In this document: in pieces, positions 48,905 through 59,910 of the stretch | Position numbering within the stretch: the first letter of the stretch is position 1 | How the letters are laid out: each line of letters begins with the position of its first letter | Assembly: GCA_014529385.2 (NCBI GenBank) | Contig: CM043958.1 | Span: 145,560,234-145,624,233 of the forward strand | Source of the DNA: Adiantum capillus-veneris | Taxonomy: Eukaryota; Streptophyta; Polypodiopsida; Polypodiales; Pteridaceae | DNA: 64,000 nt | Direction of reading: 5' to 3' | Program-made: the position numbers and the translations under genes | The notes under the pieces: generated by a model | Seen by the model: the letters and a program-made list of their open reading frames with translations, nothing else | Database searches by the model: none | Told to the model about the DNA's origin: nothing

Positions 48905-48926
48905 ACATTTTCACGTCGTTATGCCC
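48905..48926 (-). repeat. Right-end inverted copy of the MULE-like terminal motif
   Basis: Reads ATTTTCACGTCGTTATGCC, the reverse complement of the left array's core. Homology on the inner side continues weakly (AAACAAA, A-rich, then CCATT). It lies about 430 bp after the transposase stop. Confidence 0.65.
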
Positions 48927-50431
48927 TCTCGGTCTCTCTCTCTCTTTCTCTGCGTAGTGATATACAACTCTATGATTTTACTTTCTCTCTCTAGAAGAGA
49001 AGTCACTCTCTCTCTCTCTCTCAAGGATTTATGATTCTTCTTCCAATGGTAACTCGCATAAATATTATCTCTCTAGAATTTATACTTTCTCTCTCCGTCA
49101 ACCACACATATATGGAGTCTTATGACGATTGAAAATTACATTAAATAGATACTTTATGCTATGACACATATTTGGTTTAAAAAACTCTAAAGATTGTTAA
49201 AATTGTCAAAAAAACTTGAAATGAAAAACTCGCAAATGTCAAATCCCCGTTCGACAGTGGATCTTAAATATCTGCAAGTATCCATTCTCAGAACAATTGA
49301 TATGAAGTTGTCATTGTTTTTTTGGAATCTGAAGGCCATTGCCCCTCCTTGATCAAGTGAAAAGTGCATTTGTTTTAATTCGGGGAAGGGAATGGAGGGA
49401 GCTTTTTCTAAGCCTTTCACTGGTATAGTGTTTGCAGGGAAAAATCTTTCCGCACCTTATTGGAGAGAGCTTTTTGGAGGAAGCTTTTATTGTTATTTCA
49501 CAATGCAATAGAACATTCAAAGTAACATGTGCATTGGAAAAAACTATGCTTCAAACATAGGAGAAGGACAAGAAGACACGAGCCACTATCTCAAATCATG
49601 AATTCCAACAAAAAGAATTACGATATAAAATCAAATGTTACTGTTTGTGCCATACAATTACATATGGCATTAGGGAATGTGAGCGAACTAATTTAATTAC
49701 AAAGCTCTTTTATGTTAGCTTGCTATGATGGATCAACATATTGTGGTTTAGGTCCAAGCCAAAGTAGCAAAGGAACATGAAGTAAATATGCTTGCAGGCC
49801 ATGTAGGGTTTGCTTTGTGCCACTCATTCTGCAAAGTCACCACATGAACACATCGGGCTACTTGAATAAAGAACTTCATACCTCTTGCCCTGCACCTGTG
49901 TGAAGAAGATGTGTCCGACATGAATTTTTCATGCATTCTTGCCCTCACCACGACAGTGTGCATCTTTCACCTGATTCTGAATGTTGCCATCCGAGTCGAA
50001 ATGATGGGAAATATCTCGTTGTGACTACAACCCCCATAATCTATAGGATTGACCATGGAAAATCTTACAGGGCAATCAAGCAACAAAGGTTCACCTCAAA
50101 CAATATTCAAGAACAAACCCACCTTGCATGGCGATGAGAAAGGCATCGTTAGTAGAGCTTAGTGACTATCCATACATATTTTAGCTGACACCCTAATCTA
50201 TATTTATAGACAATCGACACACCCAAAGCTAGCGATGAAGCTCTCTCTATATGTTACCCTATCATCAAGTTAATCTTGGAGAAAACGATGGTGGTTGAGG
50301 ACTTTATTAATATCAATTTCTTGTCTCTTTAACGCCTCATTCTATGTCCATATTTCTCTATCTACCTTTATCTTCCCCCTACTTTCTCTTTCTATCTTCT
50401 TGTCCACACCCTTTATCTTCTCCCTCTCTCC

Positions 50432-50475
<44 letters not shown>

Positions 50476-50552
50476 TAAGTCTAACCCTCTCCCTCTACTT
50501 CTCTTTCTCTCTATCACTCTTCCTCCATTTCTGTTTCTCCCTTGCTCCCTCC

Positions 50553-50618
<66 letters not shown>

Positions 50619-50724
50619 AAGCATCTAAAGTTCTTGGTGACTTATTATCCAGGATGTCATTACTTGGAATGCCTTAATTGCAAGATATTCTAAGGCAAAG
50701 GAGAGGAAGCTTTGGAGGAACATG
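48927..50724. other. No recognisable genes; CT/CA tracts
   Basis: Contains (CT)n near 48950-49022, (CT)n(CA)n at 50425-50475 and (CT)n at 50554-50611. No coding motif seen. Confidence 0.5.
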
Positions 50725-50951
50725 TGTTGGAATTAGGGTTGCAGAGAAACACACACACCTTGGAGAAGATGAAGGAAGCTCAAGGCACACAATGGAGAGT
50801 GTATTACTTAGTGTGCAATGGAAAGATAGATAGCCCTAGAGTGATCGGCGTATATACAATGCTCGGGGGAAAAAACCTCCTAAAGAGGGGAAAAATGCCC
50901 CGGCGGTCCTAGTGTGTTCACACACATCACTACCACATGTATATGGTAACA
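50725..50951 (-). repeat. Copia 3' LTR
   Basis: Starts TGTTGG and ends GTAACA. Adjacent polypurine tract on the right (minus-strand sense) confirms that it is the 3' LTR. Confidence 0.95.
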
Positions 50952-51014
50952 AATTCCCCCTGGAGTGATGCGGTGAATGAGAGCTGGCACATGAGTAAAG
51001 AGAAGTGCCATGCC

Positions 51015-54000
51015 CTAAGGACATGATCGGTCCACAAAGGGGAGTAAGCCCAAAGCTTTGCGGAAAGCTTCAAGCTTCTCACAAGACAATGCCTTTGTGA
51101 AAAGATGTGCAAGGTTGTCCTGTGTTGGCACATAAGCCAAGCTGATCTCTCCTGCAGAGAGCCTCTCCCTGACATAGTGGTAATGCACCTCAATGTCCTT
51201 TGTGCGAGCATGAAAAACTGGGTTCCTCGCAATTGCCAATGCGCTCTGACTGTCAGTGTAAATAGTGTTGGCAGTGTCCAGTCCAACACCCAAATCAGCC
51301 ATAAGGCGTTTGAGCCATACACACTCAACCGTAGCTATGAAGACTGCCCTGTACTTAGCCTCACAACTCGAAGTGGCCACAGTAGGTTGCTTCTTGCTCA
51401 ACCATGATATACATGAACTGCCAAGCATGAAACAAAAACCACTTGTGGACACTCGCGTGTCAAAACAACCAGCCCAATCTGAGTCCGAAAAAGCATGTAA
51501 GTATGGCGGCAATGATCCCGCCTTGGGATAAAACAAGCCAAGATGTAAAGTGCCACTAAGGTAGCGGAAAATCCTCTTGACAGCCTGCCAATGCTTAGAC
51601 TCTGGGCTATGCATAAATCTGTTGACCTGTGAGACTGCAAATTGAATATCTAGCCTCGTGTTGCATACATAAATGAGGCAGCCAACAACAGTTTGGTAAA
51701 GAGTGACATCAACGGGATCACCAACATCATGTAGACTCAACTTCAAACCTGTTTCCATGGGAGTGGCAATAGGTTTGCAATCCTCAAGTCCAAACTTACA
51801 TAGCAATGTATCTATGTAACTTTTCTGACACAAGGCAATCCCACCATCACACTGCTTAAACTGTATACCCAAGAAATGATGCAACAGCCCCAAATCTTTC
51901 ATCTTGAAAGTAGCATTCAAATCAGCCTTAAATTCAGCAATATGTCTCTCATTTGGTCCAGTGATCAGCAAATCATCAACATAAAGAACCACAATGAGAA
52001 GTACATCACCCTCACGCTTTACATACAATGTGCTTTCTGTTGGACTGTTACGAAAGCCTTGTTTGACCAAATGAGTGTCAGCTTTCTCATACCAAGCACT
52101 TGTCCTCTTGTCCTTTTATGAAAAAACCGCAAGGCTGTGTTACATAAACTTCCTCAAATATGTCACCATTCAAGAAAGCAGTAACAATGTCTAATTGATG
52201 TACATCCCAACCAGAATGAGCTGCCAATGCACATAGAAAACGCAGAGTAGTCATACGACAAGTGGGAGCAAAAGTCTCTTTATAATCTATGCCTTTTTGC
52301 TGTGCATAACCCTTTGCAACAAGTCTAGCCTTATGGCGATCCATCTCACCATCCGGCTTGCGTTTCAACTTGTAAACCCACTTTGTACCAATGGCTTTTT
52401 TCCAGGAGGCAAATCACATAAAGTCCATGTGTCATTTTCGATTGCATGGTAGCCATCCAATTTTCTGAATTCTGTGCTTCATCAAAAGACAGAGGCTCCT
52501 CAACATCATGTAAACTAAACACAGCCAAAGCATAATAATCTGATGCATAAGATGCATGGCGAGAGCCTGAACAAGTACAACTAGACAAAGGTGCATCCAA
52601 TTTACTGTCACGCAAAGTGTGCACCAGCCATTTTGGCATACCTTTAGCCTGCTCATTTTCAGCCCTTTCCTCATCAAGTACACCATGTACATCTGCATCA
52701 GTAATAGGCTGATCTAGAACATTTTCAGAAACCCCCATAGGCTGTACATTTGCCTCATTGGAACTTACATTCGTATTTCCACCACTGAAAAGAGGCAACA
52801 GAGTGTCATAAATGTCCTATGAGCTTACATTACTGTCTCTAGTACATGACAGCAAGGGCTGAACAGAATCTTCCACAAAAACTACATCCCGTGAAACCAG
52901 AATACGTTTTGTTTGCGGATGATACAACCTGTAACCTTTGCTTTCAGCACTTTAACCAACAAAAATACATTTGATAGCCTTATCATCCAATTTTCTACGC
53001 TGCACTTGTGGCACCAAAGCATATGCCAAACAGCCAAAAACACGCATGTGCTCAATAGAAGGCTTTCTATCATGCCATGCTTCATATGGAGTAATAGACT
53101 GCAAAGCTTTCGTAGGACACCTGTTAAGTACATAAGTGGCACACATGATGGCCTCAAGCCAAAAAGAATGCGGCAAAGCTTGACTTTTGACCATACATCG
53201 TGCCATTTCCGTCAGTGATCTGTTTTTCCTCTCAGCAACACCATTTTGCTGAGGTGTATAAGGCATTGTACATTGGTGTTTTATCCCACGACTACCCAGA
53301 AATGCATAAAATTCATGAGACATATACTCCCCCCCTCGATCGGAATAGAGGGTGCCCATAGTACATTTCGAGACATTTTTAGCCACAGCCAAAAATTGTT
53401 TGAAGCACATAAAAACTTTAGACTTCGCTTTAAGCGGAAATACCCATGCATGCCTGGAGTAATCATCAATGAAAGTCACGAAGTACAGGTAATTGCCCAA
53501 GGACGGAGTTTGCATGGGCCCACAAACATCACTATGCACAAGCTGCAACCTGCATGTGGCCTGAACTGAACCATCCTTTGGAAACTTAGAACGCTGCATC
53601 TTACCCAAAATACAGCCTTCACAAACATGTTTGACAAGTGCTTCAAGAGGCAGCAGAGAAGCAACGATATCAGATTTCTACAAATGCAGTAAACTGGCAA
53701 AATTTAGATGACCAAAACGTGCATGCCAAAGTTTTGCATCTGAAATAGCCCTTGAATCTGCAACAGCATTTGCAAAATTTTGTCCACGCTTGTCATACAA
53801 AGTGAGCTTATACAGCCCACGGCACAAAAGGCCAGATGCAACAATTTCATCACCAAAACTGAGATCATGAACTGTACATCTGTCATCCACAAATTTGACT
53901 ACAAGTCCAAGTCTAGCAAGTGTCGATACAGACAAGAGATTCTTCTTGATCCCAGGTACATAAAGTGCATCAACAAGTGTGAAAGAACTGCCATTAGCAA

Positions 54001-54319
54001 CAGTAAGCACAATCTTTCCAACTCCCTGAACTGGATAAGAGGCATTGTTGGCACAAGTGACCGATTTCCCATGAGGGACAGACTCGAGAGAGGTAAACAA
54101 TTCACGATGTGAGGTAATGTGCTTTGTAGCACCACTGTCAAAATACCACACATGTGAATCTACAACAACTGACAAGCATGCATCATGGACAGCAGGATTG
54201 TAAGTGCACTCTGCGCTAAAAGCCCATTCTGCATCAACATCAGCATCACAGTCTCCTTTCACAAAAGACTCAACAATGGCTGCATTTGTAGTGGAACCAG
54301 CATTTGCAGGTGGAACCAC
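51015..54319 (-). pseudogene. Copia pol: protease, integrase, RT, RNase H
   Basis: Protease: WYFDSGATKHIT (near 54160). Pre-integrase region: LWHARFGHLNFASL. Integrase (53608-52952): VHSDVCGP, LYSDRGGEY and NGVAERKN give the D-D-E triad. [22 protein letters not shown] and [12 protein letters not shown] (52368-52087), then VVLYVDDLLIT in frame 52070-51015. RNase H: HAFSDSDWAGC, TDSQSALAIA and a final HYHYVRERL. The domains would process the polyprotein, copy the RNA and integrate the cDNA. Breaks: TAG 53678, TAA where CIFVG-Y-S is expected (about 52950), a further TAG near 52817, and frameshifts near 52375 and 52080. Pol is in a different frame from gag, overlapping it near 54300. The element needs help from other copies to move. 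Confidence 0.95.
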
Positions 54320-55247
54320 CCTCTTTCTTCTTAGCCTCTTTGGCCTTCAACTTAGGACACGACTTGATCAAGTGATCATTGGCTTTACAATAATGGCAAC
54401 TCATCTTCTTTTTTTCCTTATCACCAGAATTGCCAGACGAAGTGCTGCCAGCAGAAGCATTAGGAACAGAATTTTTGCCACTCGCAGCAGAACCATAAGA
54501 AGTGGCTGCATTGCTATTACCACCCTTTATTTGAGAAGCAATAAAAGCTTGTTTAATTGCACGCTGTCTAGTCCTGTTTTTTCTGGAAAGTGAATCTTGC
54601 AATAGCAATGTGCATAATGCATCAAACTTGACAACTTCTGGATTTCCTTGGGTCATAAGTCTCCAAGTACTAGCAAAAGTCTGGTAGGAATTTGGTAAGG
54701 CATCAAGAACAGTCTGCACAAGAGAACTGTCTGAAATGACTTCACCTGCAGAAATAAGTTGCTCATTGATATCCTTGATACTAGCAAGAAAAGTGTCCAT
54801 ATCATCTTCCCCATGCATAATCTTCGACTCCAGCTCTTTACGCAGCAAAGAAATTTTAGCCTCATTGCGGCTTGCATAAAGACCTGCTAGAATTTCCCAA
54901 GCCTGTTTTGCAGATTTTGTTGAACGGATGTGAGGAACAATGGTGTGCTTCACAGACAACGCAATCAATGCATGAGCCCGCGCATCCTTAACATCCCAAC
55001 GAGCTTGTTCTGCCGTAGGTAAAACAACTCTAACAGTAGCAATCCTTGCAGCAATATCTGCAACATCCTCAACATCGCCTACATCCTCAGAACCAGGGCG
55101 TACATCAATGCCCTGCACAATGTTCCAGACGCCCTTTGACACAAGAACATGTTGCATCATATAAGCCCACATAGGGTAGTTGTCCCCATCCAACCTGTCC
55201 TCAGCATCAAACATCTTGAACACATCTGTGTTGTTGTTGTCAGCCAT
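54270..55247 (-). CDS. Copia Gag
   Basis: Start chosen at MADNNN (55247); an in-frame ATG 60 bp upstream exists, but the M-A-D-N start fits copia Gag better. It contains LDGDNYPMWAYMM (the L-x-G-x-N-Y-x-x-W start of copia Gag), the VKHTIVPHIRS and AKQAWEILAGLYASRNEAK blocks of the UBN2 / gag-polypeptide-of-copia family, and CHYCKANDHLIKSCP, an intact CCHC zinc knuckle. It would form the virus-like particle and bind element RNA. This frame is open over 326 codons, so Gag could still be made, but the next domain (protease) is in another frame. The last residues after the lysine-rich stretch come from the shifted frame. Confidence 0.9.
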   Translation of the reverse strand: MADNNNTDVFKMFDAEDRLDGDNYPMWAYMMQHVLVSKGVWNIVQGIDVRPGSEDVGDVEDVADIAARIATVRVVLPTAEQARWDVKDARAHALIALSVKHTIVPHIRSTKSAKQAWEILAGLYASRNEAKISLLRKELESKIMHGEDDMDTFLASIKDINEQLISAGEVISDSSLVQTVLDALPNSYQTFASTWRLMTQGNPEVVKFDALCTLLLQDSLSRKNRTRQRAIKQAFIASQIKGGNSNAATSYGSAASGKNSVPNASAGSTSSGNSGDKEKKKMSCHYCKANDHLIKSCPKLKAKEAKKKEGGSTCKCWFHYKCSHC

Positions 55248-55592
55248 GGTAAATGCTGCACCTGATGTGAAAACTGCCCGAAAATAGGAGAAATGGAGCG
55301 AGAACAACCTGTGCTATATAGCACAAACCGTAGAAGACTATAAGACACCTGTTATGCAGAAAATGGCACTGACAGAAATTCTGCACAAAATGACAAAATA
55401 GCCTGTGCAGTACTGCCCGTAGTGGAAACGGAGGCCGAAATGAGTCCAAATCAAAAATCTGAGCAGACCAAGCTCTATGAGCTCACCCGAAGTATTTTTC
55501 GACTTGCGAACGCTCGCCAAAGCTCACTGAAATCGGAGAAAGTGAGCAGGCGTATACTAGAGCAGCTGGCGACTAAGCCCGAGAGGACGCAA

Positions 55593-55607
55593 CCTGCTCT
55601 GATACCA
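55593..55607 (-). other. Copia primer-binding site, initiator tRNA-Met
   Basis: Minus-strand TGGTATCAGAGCAGG two bases inside the 5' LTR; the first 12 bases are the same as in the primer site at 1098. Confidence 0.95.
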
Positions 55608-55609
55608 AT

Positions 55610-55836
55610 TGTTGGAATTAGGGTTGCAGAGAAACACACACAGCTTGGAGAAGATGAAGGAAGCTCAAGGCACACAATGGAGAGTGTATTACTTAGTGTG
55701 CAATGGAAAGATAGATAGCCCTAGAGTGATGGGCGTATATACAATGCTCGGGGGGAAAAACCTCCTAAAAAGGGAAAAAATGCCCCGGTGGTCCTAGTGT
55801 GTTCACACACATCACTACCACATGTATATGGTAACA
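55610..55836 (-). repeat. Copia 5' LTR
   Basis: Nearly identical partner of 50725-50951, next to the primer-binding site. Confidence 0.95.
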
Positions 55837-55841
55837 ACATG

Positions 55842-56486
55842 TTGTGTTAAGCAATGCTTAGGTCAATATGTATGCCAAAATTTTATGCTTACAATCGTCT
55901 TGGTTCATATAAAGAGGTTTCTATCCATGATATCGGAATGATGGCTTAATTGATGTTTTTCTTAATTGCCATAATTGAAAAATAAGGGTTGTCTTTTAGG
56001 CTAAAGAAAAGTAAGGGAGATGATTAGCACAGTGGTCAGGTGTGTAAGGCATGTGGATGAGAAGTCACCAAGGTTTGCATGAAAAGAGGGTACCTCCAAT
56101 GAGGTTGGTATGCATGAGGAAGTGGATCAGCACTGCATGGCGTGTGGAGTGGCGACCACGGAGAGTTACGGCCAAGAAATGTTGTTGATGTTAAAGATGC
56201 CCTGCAACACCTCATACGGAATCTCAACTTTACGAGGGATCATCACCACCTACTTTCGAGGATGACCGGGGGGGGGGGAGACATGCCACTACTCACAGTT
56301 GAGATTTTTTTGCATGATGTGGGCTAGGAGAGCGATAGAGCAGGCGAAGGGGTAAGTCCAATTGAAATTTAATTCGCGTTCGTCACATTTTTCAAGTTGA
56401 GACTATCTCTTTCTCTCTCTTCCTCTCTCGTTCAATCTCAATGGGTGCTAGCGCCCGCACTGGCAAGGGGCTACCTCTTTGAATGT

Positions 56487-56576
<90 letters not shown>

Positions 56577-57193
56577 CCAATTGCAAGTGAGCGTTATCGC
56601 TTGGCTGGGGGAAACGCAAGAGAGAGAGAAGAGCGACCGTAGAGGCGCTAGAGAGGTGATCGTTCATAGAATCTTTACAAATTCCTTCGTTTTCCTTTCT
56701 CTCGCATGGCACAGAGCAAGCAAAACTCCTGTTCGCCAAAGAGATTTGAACACTGACGCTCACAAACCTCATTTCGAAACATACGTGCTGATCAACCGCA
56801 TTAGCTCCTCATGGCGCCAGTGCACGATGCCTCTTTGATATATATAAATAACTTCACGTTGTCTTTACCCGTCCGTCCAATTGCATGGCTCGGCGTGGCT
56901 TCCCTCTGTAGATGCAGACAGTGCTCCCTCAGTCCTTGCTTGCTGCAATGCGGCTCCGACATCCGTGCTCCTTCTGCCGCTCGTTATTGGCTCCTCGTCA
57001 GATGCTGTGCCGCTAATATGAGAGATGGCATCTGCTGAGATTCGTGTAATGAAATGAATTTCTTAAGATCGTATGCACATACTACTCGCTCGATTTCAGT
57101 TTTATTAAGCCGCTCAGATTCACCTTCCTTGCCTTTTCCAATCAGGATGAGCTTCACCAGGGCACTGTGTGTGGGCACGTGACATATTGCTCA

Positions 57194-57231
<38 letters not shown>

Positions 57232-57690
57232 CCGCCTATGGACATACAGTAAGAGAGAGAACTGCATCCATGCATGAAGCATGAAGTGCTCGCCTTCTGC
57301 CATGCACTCGAACTCGCTCTGCCGCTTGTCAGACAAGCAATGCGAAAAAAAATATTATCTGGCTTTCTCTCTCCCATCGCCCCCCGGCTCCCCTCTCTTT
57401 GGTTCACCTTTAGCTTTTCATTTTCACGAGGTAGTAGAGCCTGAGGGCACCAGCTGGCGTAAAATCGAAAAAAGAGAGTAATCTGAGCCGATACCCGCAG
57501 CTTGGCAGGAAATGAAAAGAGAACTGCCAGCAGAGGGAAGCAACGATGGCGGATGCTTGCACGAAAGTTGGTGCAATCTCTGAAGAGGTGGGGTGGGAGG
57601 GATGTCGTGCAAGGATGAGAAGGAGTAAGGGAGGACGTCGTGCAAGCAGTCGGGGAGGATGTCGCACAAGCTGGACACTAGGCAGGTGAC
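55842..57690. other. No recognisable genes; simple repeats
   Basis: (CT)n(CA)n at 56490-56574 and (GA)n at 57198-57228. At 56025-56035 TAGCACAGTGG fits the pol III A-box consensus, but no good B box follows. No coding motif seen. Confidence 0.5.
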
Positions 57691-57699
57691 CACATTTGT

Positions 57700-57993
57700 C
57701 GTTACCAGGTTCCACCAAGATGGAGCGTTCACTATCTATACTAACAATAATCAACTCTCCATTATTGAGAAACCAAGGTGTCCATGATTTTGATCATGCT
57801 CCCTGGATTTATGAGACCAAAGGCACATATGGTTTTGGCCACAAGAACCCGACTCTTTCAGAGGTATTGAAGGAGATACAAGGCAGGTATTGAAGGAGAT
57901 ACAAGGCATAGCCTTTCTAACTTTAAAGACAAGTGCACGCCAGGCCCTTTCTCGAAAGATCAAGGTGCCATCTGCTATTATCGCTCCCTACAG
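57700..57993 (+). pseudogene. Cellulose synthase-like D (CSLD) gene fragment
   Basis: The frame from about 57705 reads STKMERSLSIL, a N-x-x-L-L-R-x-Q block and DFDHAPWIYETKGTYGFG. In CSLD proteins the matching stretch is K-M-E-R-R-L-S, L-L-R-S-Q-T-G-D-F-D-H and L-F-E-T-K-G-T-Y-G-Y-G-N. Further on, SRKIKVPSAIIAPYR matches the CSLD phrase T-R-K-I-x-I-P-A-A-I-x-S-P-Y-R just before the first membrane helices, followed by a possible donor (CAG|GTTAAA). The middle is scrambled and contains a 23-bp direct duplication (GGTATTGAAGGAGATACAAG at about 57863 and 57886), and the reading frame shifts. Intact CSLD exceeds 1100 residues and makes cell-wall glucan/mannan polymers at tip-growing cells; only about 90 codons are present. 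It is a captured or dispersed fragment. Confidence 0.75.
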
Positions 57994-58255
57994 GTTAAAA
58001 ACTGAACTGAAAGCTCTTTCGTCCCTTTGAGTCTAATGTTTTTTTTCCGATGATATTCTTGTTGCAGCCTTCTCGTGTTAGTAAGATTTGCTGCCCTTTG
58101 CTTATTTTTGTGGTGGAGAATTATGCATGCAAACAGAGATGCCATATGGCTATGGGGGATGTCCATTATTTGTGAGACTTGGTTTAATTTCACATGGGTG
58201 TTGAATCGTGACTCCGTACGTACTTGCACGACCTACTACATTGCTTTAAAATAAA

Positions 58256-58745
58256 GGGAAAATTATCGAAATACCCCTCTAATTTGTGGAAATTCCCAAA
58301 ATACCCCTCAAATTACAAAAATTCCCAAAACACTCCCAATATTTTGTCACAAATCCCCAAAATGCCCTTCAAATTTTTTCAAAATTCCCAAAATACCCCT
58401 CATTGTGAGATTAAATTTCTTGAAACACAAAATTATTTTTAGCTTTTCATAAGAAGACCGATTGTCTATTAACACAAGATGCTAAAACTAGAATTTGGGT
58501 CTAGGCTTTGGAGATGAATTTCTTCATTGTTTTTAGACATAATTGCCCTTTTTTGCCAGGTAAATTGTGACAAATTACATACTAAGCACTCAAAAACGGA
58601 TCTTAATTGTAAAAAAGGAATAAAGATTAGAAAATCTTGAACAATCCAACCAAAATAGATACAATGATATTTTGGTGATTTTCTGAAATTTGAGGGGTAT
58701 TTTGGGAATTTCCACAAATTAGAGGGGTATTCTTGTGATTTTTCC
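58256..58745. mobile_element. MULE-type MITE, copy 2
   Basis: A 490-bp relative of 34951-35415 in the same orientation. It starts GGGAAAATTATC and ends GTGATTTTTCC, with terminal inverted repeats of about 60 bp and perfect 9-bp direct flanks TAAAATAAA (58247-58255 and 58746-58754). Interior phrases shared with copy 1 include GACCGATTGTCTAT or a close variant, CAAGATGCTAAAACTA, GGCTTTGGAGATGAATT and AGATTAGAAAATCTTGAACA. Confidence 0.9.
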
Positions 58746-58889
58746 TAAAATAAAACTCATTAGGTGTAAGATGCCGTCGAATCTTTCAGCACGTCACCTT
58801 CGGCCAAAGACAAGCTCTTTGCAGCGCTGTGAATGGATGCAAACTTGATGCATGCGAGAGTCTTAGTGACCACTCTTATAGGCAGCCCC

Positions 58890-58892
<3 letters not shown>

Positions 58893-58927
<35 letters not shown>

Positions 58928-58970
58928 CATGCGTGAGCGAGAGCATCCTCGTGTGTAGGAAGGAAGGAGA

Positions 58971-59034
<64 letters not shown>

Positions 59035-59113
59035 ACCCTCTCAGGTAGCCACAGTAGCTTGGCACGTGCAAGAGAGGTAGAGAAAGTGGAAAGCCAAAGC
59101 CGCCTCCTGCGTG

Positions 59114-59170
<57 letters not shown>

Positions 59171-59257
59171 ACGCTCTAAGGTAGCCACAGAAGCTTGGCA
59201 CGTGCAAGAGAGGTAGAGAAAGTGGAAAGCCAGAGCCGCCTCCTGCGTGCGAGAGAC

Positions 59258-59314
<57 letters not shown>

Positions 59315-59400
59315 ACCCTCTCTGGTAGCGATAGAAGCTTGGCGCGTGCAAGAGAGGTAGAGAAAATGGAAAGCCAGAGCCGCCTCGTGCATGCAAGAGA
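58893..59400. repeat. Higher-order repeat: 84-bp unit alternating with (GA)n
   Basis: Three copies of a unit of about 84 bp (start 59031, 59167, 59311; each GATCAC-CTCT...GCCGCCTC-TGC-TGC) alternate with pure GA tracts. Period about 136-144 bp. Frames through it are repeat artefacts. Confidence 0.9.
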
Positions 59401-59543
59401 GGGAGAGAGGCATGGCCTCCACTTGCCTGCCCAATGCCCCTCCTCTTCTCTAGCATTTGAAGGCTCACACATCTTTTTAGATTCCTTAAAATTTTTTATT
59501 CAAAACGATTGGGTCCCCCCTACTAAGCGTTGGCGCTCGTAAT

Positions 59544-59544
<1 letters not shown>

Positions 59545-59583
<39 letters not shown>

Positions 59584-59617
59584 ATGATATTTGTGGGCAC
59601 TAGCGCTTGGGCATAAG

Positions 59618-59657
<40 letters not shown>

Positions 59658-59685
59658 GAAGAGAGAGAGAGAGAGAGAGAGAGAG
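59545..59685. repeat. (CA)n and (GA)n microsatellites
   Basis: CA array at about 59545-59581 and GA array at about 59622-59686, interrupted once. Confidence 0.95.
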
Positions 59686-59688
59686 GGA

Positions 59689-59910
59689 ATGAGACTCATT
59701 TACAAGTTTCTGGGCATGCTCGACCTCTTCCCTCGCGTTCGTTCTGCGTCATACTGTGAAGAAGATGATATCGGTAATTCTAGCAAGCACGAGGAGGCCC
59801 AGTGTCTGCCAGTCTCCAAAGCTAATGACCTTAAAACTGCTCGCCTACACGACTCATTAACAGTAGATGAGAATCTTGACAACAATGATGTGTTTTGGCC
59901 TCATCTTTGA
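59689..59910 (+). other. Small unrecognised open frame
   Basis: 73 codons, MRLIYKFLGMLDLFPRVRS followed by an acidic, polar region. It begins directly after a GA tract. No family recognised; it may be chance. Confidence 0.15.

Larger units (their letters stand above)
37547..48926. mobile_element. Large MULE-like DNA transposon with two divergent genes
   Basis: The unit holds a minus-strand ParB-methyltransferase-like gene (38250-42269), a 2.7-kb spacer and a plus-strand MULE transposase-like gene (44969-48471). It is bracketed by repeats with the core GCATAACGACGTGAAAAT: three direct copies at the left (37547-37985) and one inverted copy at the right (48905-48926). Two more diverged copies lie in the spacer beside the methyltransferase start. 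The opposite orientation at the two ends fits terminal inverted repeats. Exact ends and a 9-bp target-site duplication could not be found, so the limits are approximate and joint mobility of the two genes is inference. Confidence 0.6.
50725..55836 (-). mobile_element. Complete Ty1/copia retrotransposon with target-site duplication
   Basis: Two 227-bp LTRs (50725-50951 and 55610-55836, TGTTGG...GGTAACA) flank gag and pol in copia order (gag, protease, integrase, RT, RNase H). The 5-bp duplication ACATG lies on both sides (50720-50724 and 55837-55841). The LTRs differ at about six positions by eye, so insertion was fairly recent, yet pol has stops and frameshifts. Length 5112 bp. The polypurine tract is CCAGGGGGAATT on the minus strand at 50952-50963. 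Confidence 0.95.
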
